DNA from: Herpetosiphon sp042688385
GTDB lineage: Bacteria; Chloroflexota; Chloroflexia; Chloroflexales; Herpetosiphonaceae
Direction of reading: 5' to 3'
Length of the DNA: 64,000 nt
NCBI RefSeq assembly: GCF_042688385.1
Contig: NZ_JBHUPY010000001.1
Span: forward strand, 806,001-870,000
Shown here: one piece after another, positions 58,311 through 64,000 of the stretch
How positions within the stretch are numbered: position 1 is the stretch's first letter
How the letters are laid out: each line of letters starts with the position of its first letter
Made by a program: the position numbers and the translations under genes
Notes under the pieces: model-generated
What the model saw: only the letters and a program-made list of their open reading frames with translations
Databases searched by the model: none
Told to the model about the DNA's origin: nothing

Positions 58311-60401
58311 ATGGTGGCTCCTTCTGCGCTTGCGTTAATTTTGCCTGCTGGTATGCCCTTGGCAACCGCATTGATGATCGTGAATCAACGCCAGGTCGAT
58401 TGGCTGGTGATTACGCCTACGCCCAACCCCAAAGAGGGCGATCAGGCAACGTTGATTGCTGTGGCTGAGCTGAAACAAAGCACTGTTTCAGTCGTTGGGG
58501 CGTTGGCTGGCATCACGGTCACAATCATCCGCATTTTTCCAGATCGCACTGCGCATTGGCAGAGCGATCCGGTTGTACCCAAACATACCGACGACCGTCG
58601 CGGCTCAGATGAGACTGGGACTATCGCTCCGCCTCCAACAAGCCAACTGCGGGTGGTGAATGCAGCGCTGTATTATGCAGATGATCCGCCGGATTTGGTC
58701 GCTGCTACTTCGACTTTAGCACTAGAAAGTCGTTATCATTTGCGGATTAATATTGGCCAGCGCCATAGCGATTCGCGCATAGCCACTGCCGAAGCCTTGC
58801 CAACGCCCGAAACAAGCGAAGATTTGCCTTTATTTATCAGTGTATCGAGCAAAGGCCAGTATGTGGTGTTTGATGCACCGATGCAGCGTTTAAGCTTGCC
58901 GCCAACAGGCGATAGCCAAAGCATTCAATTGAGCCTCACTGCGCAACAGGCAATCGATGATCTGCCAGTGTGGATCAATATTTATTACAATTGGACTCTG
59001 CTGCAAACGCTCGAATTACATTTCAAAATCACTCCCGTTGAGGACGATTTGCCAGCTCCATTACTGGCACGGGTCAGCTATTCGCGCACGGCGGGCTTTG
59101 CCGATTTAGCGGCAATTCGGCCCAAGCAAATTAGCTGCACATTAACTGGCGATGGTGATTTTTATCGCATGAGCGTGGCATGGCCAGCTGAAGGCACAAA
59201 CACGCGCCGCGAACAACGTGGCTTGAATGTGGTCTTGCCAATTAATGCAGCAAGCCTAAGCAACGAAATTCTTCAAGCCCGCAACACACTCTACGACATT
59301 ACGTGGCAACCATCGTATCGCCAAGGTACGCGCGGCAAGTTGGCCGAACGGCGCGAAAGCTTGTATCAATTGGCGGTCGTCGGTAATCGACTGTATGCTG
59401 CGTTGTTTGCCCCAAGCGGCGCTACTGCCGAACAAGCTGCATCGTTAGCGGCCTTGCGCACATGGCTCGAAACAATTAGCGCTGAACAAAGCTTGCCCGC
59501 CTTGCAGATTATCCACGAAGGCATGCCCAGTGGCGTGCCGTGGGGCTTGCTTTATCCTGAGCCAGTTAACGACCCAAACAGTGTTGATTTGAGCAAATTT
59601 TGGGGTTGTCGCTATCGTTTGGAGATTATGACCACGCAGCTGGCCAAAAATGCGCAGCAAGCGCCAAGTGCTCAGCAGCAATTGCAGATTGGCGGCGGAA
59701 CCTATAATTTTCGCGTGCCAATTGCCGATAGTGTGGTTGATGTAACCCAACAACACCGCGCAGCCTTACAAGCGTGGAGCGATGCGCGCGGTAATGTTGG
59801 CTTGGATCTGCGTGAGGCTGGCGATAAAACCAGCCTTGGCCCGTTATTCAGCCAAAGCGATATTGTTTATATGTATTGCCATGGCCACACCGCCAAAACC
59901 CCCGATGACACCTCGGATTGGCTGGCCAAATTTCGCGATCAGATGGCGCGTTTAGACGAGGGTCTGCGCAGTAAATACAGCGATTTGCTCAGCCTGAGCC
60001 AAAAAGAATATCAGCCAAGCGACCCGAATATTAGCGATAGCTGGCTGAAATGGAACCAAAGCCTGTTGCCGTTGCGCTTGCTGAGCCAATGGGGCCTGAA
60101 ACTCGAACGCAAACCGTTGGTGATTTTGAATATGTGCGAATCGGCCCAAGTGCTGCCAACCCTGAGCAGCGGCTTTATTCCCTTTTTTAGCCAACTTGGC
60201 GCACGCGGCATTTTAGGCACTGAATGCCCAATGCTGGCGCCATTTGCGGCGGCTTTCGGCCAAAAGTTAATCGAACGCTTGGGCCAGGGCGAGGCCATGG
60301 GCGATATTCTGCCAGCCCTGCGGCGCTACTTTATCGAAGAAGAGCGCAATCCCTTGGGCTTGGCCTATACCTACTATGGCGATGCTGATGCCAAAGTTTA
60401 G
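58311..60401 (+). CDS. CHAT-domain (caspase-like) protease
   Basis: 696 residues. The C-terminal part is a CHAT peptidase: His524 in YMYCHGHTAK and Cys609 in VILNMCESAQVLP form the dyad, with FFSQLGARGILGTECPM after it. The N-terminal 330 residues include a first region (WLVITPTPNPKEGDQA), a Pro/Thr linker and a beta-rich part; I recognise no sensor domain there. CHAT proteases act in bacterial conflict and cell-death systems by cutting a partner protein. The start is ATG 58311 with AGGAGGG. The next gene encodes a small hydrophobic protein, a possible target. Confidence 0.85.
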   Translation: MVAPSALALILPAGMPLATALMIVNQRQVDWLVITPTPNPKEGDQATLIAVAELKQSTVSVVGALAGITVTIIRIFPDRTAHWQSDPVVPKHTDDRRGSDETGTIAPPPTSQLRVVNAALYYADDPPDLVAATSTLALESRYHLRINIGQRHSDSRIATAEALPTPETSEDLPLFISVSSKGQYVVFDAPMQRLSLPPTGDSQSIQLSLTAQQAIDDLPVWINIYYNWTLLQTLELHFKITPVEDDLPAPLLARVSYSRTAGFADLAAIRPKQISCTLTGDGDFYRMSVAWPAEGTNTRREQRGLNVVLPINAASLSNEILQARNTLYDITWQPSYRQGTRGKLAERRESLYQLAVVGNRLYAALFAPSGATAEQAASLAALRTWLETISAEQSLPALQIIHEGMPSGVPWGLLYPEPVNDPNSVDLSKFWGCRYRLEIMTTQLAKNAQQAPSAQQQLQIGGGTYNFRVPIADSVVDVTQQHRAALQAWSDARGNVGLDLREAGDKTSLGPLFSQSDIVYMYCHGHTAKTPDDTSDWLAKFRDQMARLDEGLRSKYSDLLSLSQKEYQPSDPNISDSWLKWNQSLLPLRLLSQWGLKLERKPLVILNMCESAQVLPTLSSGFIPFFSQLGARGILGTECPMLAPFAAAFGQKLIERLGQGEAMGDILPALRRYFIEEERNPLGLAYTYYGDADAKV

Positions 60402-60428
60402 GCGAGGTGGTGGAGATGGATTAGAGCG

Positions 60429-60563
60429 TTCCCTCACCCCCCAGCCCCCTCTCCCACTGAACGCGGGCGAGGGGGAGCACCCGTTTATACCGCCGCATTG
60501 AGGTAGAACCACGCAAAAAAGCCCCTCGCCCGCGCACGGGAGCGGGGTTGGGGTGAGGGGATC
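60429..60563. repeat. GC-rich inverted-repeat element, copy D
   Basis: Starts TTCCCTCACCCCCCAGCCCC and ends GGGGTGAGGGGATC. It lies between the CHAT gene and the small gene that follows. Confidence 0.84.
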
Positions 60564-60670
60564 TTAAACTTACCCTTACTGCTGCCAGAGTTCAACAGTG
60601 TTATAGTTGGGTTGACGACGAACCTTTATTTCCAGCCAAGCATCATTATTAATTGTGTGAAGGAGTTGCT

Positions 60671-61240
60671 GTGAGCGATTCAACCAATCAACAAGCAGTG
60701 TTGGCCAGCCAAATTCAAACCCTGGTTGAGCTTTCGGAAGATGATTTATTTCGTAAGCTTGGAATTCAGGTCAAACAAGCAGAGGAAGCAGATGCAGCAG
60801 CCTTAGAGGCAGCACAGGCCAATGGCGCATTTGCCGAGCCAGCTGAGATTGAAATGGGCTTAGGCAAGGATTTGCGAGCCTTTGGTGCACGCTGGTGGGC
60901 CGAAATCGAACCAAAGCTCTACAATTTGTTGTGCTCCAGCGAAAGCAGCGAGCGCAGCCAAATTTTGGCCCACCTGCCTGAAGCCAAGGGCGGCACAGCA
61001 ACGGCGGTTTCTGGTGGCGATAGTGGCAATGTTGCTGCTGACAATATCGCCACGGCTTTAGCGCCATTATTAATTGGCCTCTTGCCCTTCAATTTGCCAA
61101 TTATCGCCTCGGTTGGCGCGACGATTGCTGCCAAAATGATTTTGAGTTCGGGCCTGAAAGTCACTTGCGATATGTGGCAAGAATCGATTGAAGCGCGCGA
61201 AGCCGCCAAAGCCAAGACCGAAGCTAAGCCTGCTGAATAA
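60671..61240 (+). CDS. Small protein with C-terminal hydrophobic segment, downstream of the CHAT protease
   Basis: 189 residues. The acidic N-terminal half (ELSEDDLFRKLGIQ, then an Ala/Glu-rich helix) is soluble; a hydrophobic stretch at about 128-160 (APLLIGLLPFNLPIIASVGA then IAAKMILSSGL) could span the membrane once or twice, and the tail is charged. A Gly/Ser linker near residues 108-121 (GGTATAVSGGDSG) could be a protease-accessible hinge. The start is GTG 60671 with AGGAG. I do not recognise the family. Its place after the CHAT gene suggests a functional pair; this is inference. Confidence 0.65.
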   Translation: MSDSTNQQAVLASQIQTLVELSEDDLFRKLGIQVKQAEEADAAALEAAQANGAFAEPAEIEMGLGKDLRAFGARWWAEIEPKLYNLLCSSESSERSQILAHLPEAKGGTATAVSGGDSGNVAADNIATALAPLLIGLLPFNLPIIASVGATIAAKMILSSGLKVTCDMWQESIEAREAAKAKTEAKPAE

Positions 61241-61247
61241 GATCGTT

Positions 61248-61371
61248 TCCCTCACATCCAACCCCTCGCCCGTCCAACGGACGAGGGGCTTTCATGCAGT
61301 GTTTTTCCGGCAATGCGGCGGTAAAAACGGATGCTCCCCCTCGCCCGCGTTCAGTGGGAGAGGGGGCTGGC
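61248..61371. repeat. GC-rich inverted-repeat element, copy E
   Basis: Starts TCCCTCACATCCAACCCCTC and ends GGGAGAGGGGGCTGG. The distal end is truncated compared with the other copies. Confidence 0.8.
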
Positions 61372-61392
61372 TTACAAGGGTAGATTTTAAGA

Positions 61393-61528
61393 TTCCCTCA
61401 CCCCAACCCCGCTCCCGTGGCGCGGGCGAGGGGCTTTAACGCTCTGGTTCTCTCCCAATTCCTTGATGAACCACGGCTGCTCCCCCTCGCCCGCGTTCAG
61501 TGGGAGAGGGGGCTGGGGGGTGAGGGAA
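61393..61528. repeat. GC-rich inverted-repeat element, copy F
   Basis: Starts TTCCCTCACCCCAACCCCGC and ends GGGCTGGGGGGTGAGGGAA. Same orientation as copy E. Confidence 0.84.
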
Positions 61529-61646
61529 GCATCCATTTTTGCTTGCTAAGGTTTAGGCTATTGCAACAAATTAGCCAACAAACGTCACGGAAGTTCGGCC
61601 CAAGCAGCGCTATAATATCAAGAGTATCGATTTAAGGATTCGTGGT

Positions 61647-62144
61647 ATGACATCAATTCGTAAGTTTCTTTGGGTAAGTCTTGGGACTTTTTTCTTGATA
61701 TTAGGCGTAATTGGCATTTTCGTGCCGTTGATTCCAACCACGGGGCCATTATTGGTCTCGGCGGCCTGCTATATGCGTGGTTCGCAGCGTTGGTATAACT
61801 GGCTGATGAGCAATCGCTATTTGGGCAGTTATATTCGTAATTTTCGCGATAAACGCGGCATGCCCTTGCGGGCTAAGATTGTCACGCTGCTTTTGCTGTG
61901 GCCAACCTTAGCCCTTTCTGCCTGGCTTAAGCCAATTGGGTGGCTTTGGCTCATTCTTTTGGCGGTGGGGATTGGGGTGTCGTGGCTGATGTGGAAGCTT
62001 CCGACGTTGCAGCTTGATCCTCAGGGTAACGCCATGCCAAGCGCTGCTGAACCCGTGCCTCATAGCCATGATCTGTCGGGTAGTAATAGCGATGGCCAGC
62101 TAAATTCGGCGGTAGATGCTCCTGTTCAACCTGGGCATCTTTGA
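61647..62144 (+). CDS. DUF454 (YbaN-like) membrane protein
   Basis: 165 residues. KFLWVSLGTFFLILGVIGIF, then PLIPTTGPLLVSAACYMRGS, and HxLxxNRYLG-like SNRYLGSYIRNFRD identify DUF454, a three-helix inner-membrane family of unknown function. The last 36 residues are a polar tail. The 3' 194 bases are antisense to the end of rarA, and the two reading frames share that DNA. Confidence 0.85.
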   Translation: MTSIRKFLWVSLGTFFLILGVIGIFVPLIPTTGPLLVSAACYMRGSQRWYNWLMSNRYLGSYIRNFRDKRGMPLRAKIVTLLLLWPTLALSAWLKPIGWLWLILLAVGIGVSWLMWKLPTLQLDPQGNAMPSAAEPVPHSHDLSGSNSDGQLNSAVDAPVQPGHL

Positions 62145-63330
62145 AATCGTGGGCATATTGGTAGCCCGATCCATAGCCTAGACCCTTCATCAAGCCAGTG
62201 ACCGCGTTGCGCAGATGCAGCGGCACTGGTTCGTTGCGGGTGGCCTCAACATCGTGAATCACTGCCCCATACGCTCGATAAACCGCATTGCTTTTCGGTG
62301 CTTGGGCCAAATAGACCACCGCTTGGGCCAAGGCCAACGCGCCTTCGCCAGTGCCCATAAAATGCACAGCCTGCTGGGCGGCAACGCAAATTCCCAAGGC
62401 CAGCGGGTCGGCAAGGCCAATATCCTCGACGGCCATGCGAATCACCCGCCGCGCTACATAGAGCGGATCTTCGCCGCCCTCAAGCATGCGTGCCATCCAA
62501 TATAACGCGCCATCGGGGTCGCTATCGCGTACCGATTTGTGCAAGGCCGAGATTGCATCGTAATGTAATTCGCCAGTTTTATCGTAGCTGACGTTGCGGC
62601 GTTGATAGGCCTCAACAATCGCTTCCAGATCGATCAGCCGTTGGCCGTTTGGCTCGGGAACTTGGGTCAATGCTGCTGCTTCGAGTGCGGTCAAAGCTGC
62701 TCGGGCATCGCCGCTGGCCAAATGGATGAGCATATCGCGGGCTTCGGGGCTGAGTTGCACCTGCTGTTTGCCCAAGCCACGTTCATTATCGCTCAAGGCG
62801 CGTTCGATAATCGCCTCGATTGCTTGATCTTCTAACGACTCTAGCACAATTACCCGACAGCGGGAAAGCAAGGCACGGTTAATTTCAAACGAAGGATTTT
62901 CGGTGGTTGCGCCAATCAAGGTAACGGTGCCATCCTCAACTGCTGGCAGCACGGCATCTTGCTGGGCTTTGTTCCAACGATGAATTTCATCGATAAACAA
63001 AACCGTGCGCTTGCCATACATGCCGCGGCGCTCAGTGGCCTCTTTGACCACTTTGCGCAATTCGGCCACGCCTGCGCTCACTGCCGACAGTGGCTCGAAA
63101 TGTGCCGAAGAAGCCCCAGCGATAATCCGCGCCAGCGTGGTTTTGCCAGTGCCAGGCGGCCCCCACAAAATCAGCGAAATCAATTGATCGCGCTCGATTA
63201 GGCGGCGCAATAAGCGTCCTTCGCCGACAATTTTGGTTTGGCCTTCGTATTCGGCGAGGGTGCGAGGCCGCATGCGCGCCGCCAAGGGTGCATCGTTGCT
63301 TTGGCTCGCTTGATAGCTAAATAAATCCAT
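61951..63330 (-). CDS. rarA: Replication-associated recombination ATPase RarA (MgsA)
   Basis: Clamp-loader-like AAA+ ATPase acting at stalled replication forks. 459 residues. Walker A GPPGTGKTTLAR, Walker B VLFIDEIHRWNKAQQDA, sensor GATTENPSFEIN, and the C-terminal tetramer domain with SDPDGALYWMARMLEGGEDP. The family's usual end (YYYPTDHGYEARVQQRLAW) is followed by a low-complexity tail of about 28 residues which, like the family end, overlaps the convergent DUF454 gene. The start at 63330 is divergent from the lipoprotein gene. Confidence 0.94.
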   Translation of the reverse strand: MDLFSYQASQSNDAPLAARMRPRTLAEYEGQTKIVGEGRLLRRLIERDQLISLILWGPPGTGKTTLARIIAGASSAHFEPLSAVSAGVAELRKVVKEATERRGMYGKRTVLFIDEIHRWNKAQQDAVLPAVEDGTVTLIGATTENPSFEINRALLSRCRVIVLESLEDQAIEAIIERALSDNERGLGKQQVQLSPEARDMLIHLASGDARAALTALEAAALTQVPEPNGQRLIDLEAIVEAYQRRNVSYDKTGELHYDAISALHKSVRDSDPDGALYWMARMLEGGEDPLYVARRVIRMAVEDIGLADPLALGICVAAQQAVHFMGTGEGALALAQAVVYLAQAPKSNAVYRAYGAVIHDVEATRNEPVPLHLRNAVTGLMKGLGYGSGYQYAHDFKDAQVEQEHLPPNLAGHRYYYPTDHGYEARVQQRLAWRYPEDQAATSEASTSATTPQSPPPKE

Positions 63331-63371
63331 GAGTTGTGATACCTTTCTTATGATGATGTTTTGGAGGTACC

Positions 63372-64000
63372 ATGCGCAAATCTCTGCTCCTGATTAGTTT
63401 GCTTGGTGTGTTGGTAGCCTGTGGCGAGCAACAAGTCGATGCGCCGATTGCGCCGACGAGTGTGCCACTCACCCAACCAGCTGGCAGTTCCGCCACTCCG
63501 ATTGCTGAAGCAACAGCAGTCATTGTACCAAGCCCTGAGCCAACAACAAGTGCTGGCAAACCAGCGCCCAACGCGCCAACCGAGGTGGTTGCGCCAACCA
63601 ATCCAATTAGCTTGCCCGCTGGCTTTGGCATTAGCGTGTTTCAAAGCAAATTGACTGGCCCACGCATGCTGACGATTGGCCCCGATGGCGCGATTTATAC
63701 CGCCGAACGGGGCGAAGATCGGATTGTACGCTTGCCCGACCGCAATGCAGATGGCTCGGCTGATGGCGTTGAGGTGATTGCTGATGGCTTCGATTCGCCA
63801 TCAAGCATGATTTTTGACCAAGCTGGCAATTTGTATGTGGCCGAAACTACCAAGGTGATCAAATTAACCCAACCTGACGCTGAGGGCAAATACACCCAGC
63901 GCCAAACGATTATCGATGGCTTGCCCGATGGCGGCCACAGTACCCGCACCTTGCTTTTCAACGCCGACGAAAGCAAACTCTACGTGGCGATTGGCTCATC
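63372..64000 (+). CDS. Sorbosone-dehydrogenase-like lipoprotein, 3' end cut by window edge
   Basis: About 209 residues visible. A lipoprotein signal with lipobox LVAC (RKSLLLISLLGVLVACG) is followed by a Pro/Thr/Ala linker to about residue 75, then the start of a beta-propeller: LPAGFGISVFQSKLTGPRML, IGPDGAIYTAERGEDRIVRL and LYVAETTKVIKL. This matches the soluble quinoprotein glucose/sorbosone dehydrogenase fold (often PQQ-dependent). The start is ATG 63372 with TTGGAGG. The active-site residues lie beyond the window. Confidence 0.8.
   Translation, partial: MRKSLLLISLLGVLVACGEQQVDAPIAPTSVPLTQPAGSSATPIAEATAVIVPSPEPTTSAGKPAPNAPTEVVAPTNPISLPAGFGISVFQSKLTGPRMLTIGPDGAIYTAERGEDRIVRLPDRNADGSADGVEVIADGFDSPSSMIFDQAGNLYVAETTKVIKLTQPDAEGKYTQRQTIIDGLPDGGHSTRTLLFNADESKLYVAIGS

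Larger units (their letters stand above)
61241..61646. other. Intergenic region with two GC-rich elements
   Basis: About 400 bases holding elements E and F in tandem, then the leader of the DUF454 gene. No gene is supported. Confidence 0.75.

Noticed and set aside
60671..61240. Small protein as a bacterial gasdermin
   Set aside because: Too short, lacks the N-terminal Cys and beta-rich pore-domain look of bacterial gasdermins; only the gene context is similar.

Overview
The window looks like a chromosome segment from a filamentous member of the Chloroflexota, most like Herpetosiphon. This is inference from gene style: Thr/Pro-rich secreted proteins, RsbR-like STAS proteins, a CHAT protease, a small NRPS cluster, moderately GC-rich DNA, and many dispersed intergenic repeats. 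No search was run. I saw no rRNA, tRNA, CRISPR array, phage or transposase gene.

Layout. 1-8.6 kb is housekeeping: hpt-tilS, two tandem signal peptidases, a PIG-L deacetylase, and the oxidative pentose phosphate operon zwf-opcA-pgl. 8.7-15.5 kb is sensory and metal related: a soluble histidine kinase with discoidin-like and PocR-like domains, a PerR-type regulator with a P1B-4 metal-exporting ATPase under three matching 7-1-7 operators, and a CHASE4-like/HAMP/STAS protein. 15.9-21.8 kb has a secreted subtilase with a repeat stalk, a TetR-ABC exporter operon with a clear promoter and operator, and a DUF3048 lipoprotein. 21.9-28.0 kb is a surface-polysaccharide export operon (deacetylase, Wzz-Wzm fusion, Wzt, membrane protein).

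28.1-37.8 kb is the most distinctive block: a compact NRPS cluster. Gene order in transcription is A-PCP (tyrosine-type code), glycosyltransferase, then one 1815-residue protein with C-A-PCP-TE-MFS domains; a phosphopantetheinyl transferase follows. The parts for loading, condensation, glycosylation, release and export sit in three overlapping genes. The TE has Cys in place of the usual Ser.

38-48.5 kb holds a flavin/Fe-S oxidase with a cysteine hydrolase, FmdB, cysE-cysS, prmA-rsmE and a C-terminal processing protease. 48.5-50.4 kb encodes what appears to be a copper amine oxidase split into two adjacent genes. Two peptidases follow, then paired small membrane proteins (one apparently frameshifted), an ABC transporter whose permease is fused to a SpoIIM-like domain, a CHAT protease followed by a small hydrophobic protein, DUF454, rarA, and a truncated sorbosone-dehydrogenase-like lipoprotein.

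Intergenic space is rich in repeats. A GC-rich element of about 125-143 bp with inverted-repeat structure occurs six times. Islands of 7-bp and 9-bp tandem repeats occur between genes and run up to, or into, gene ends.
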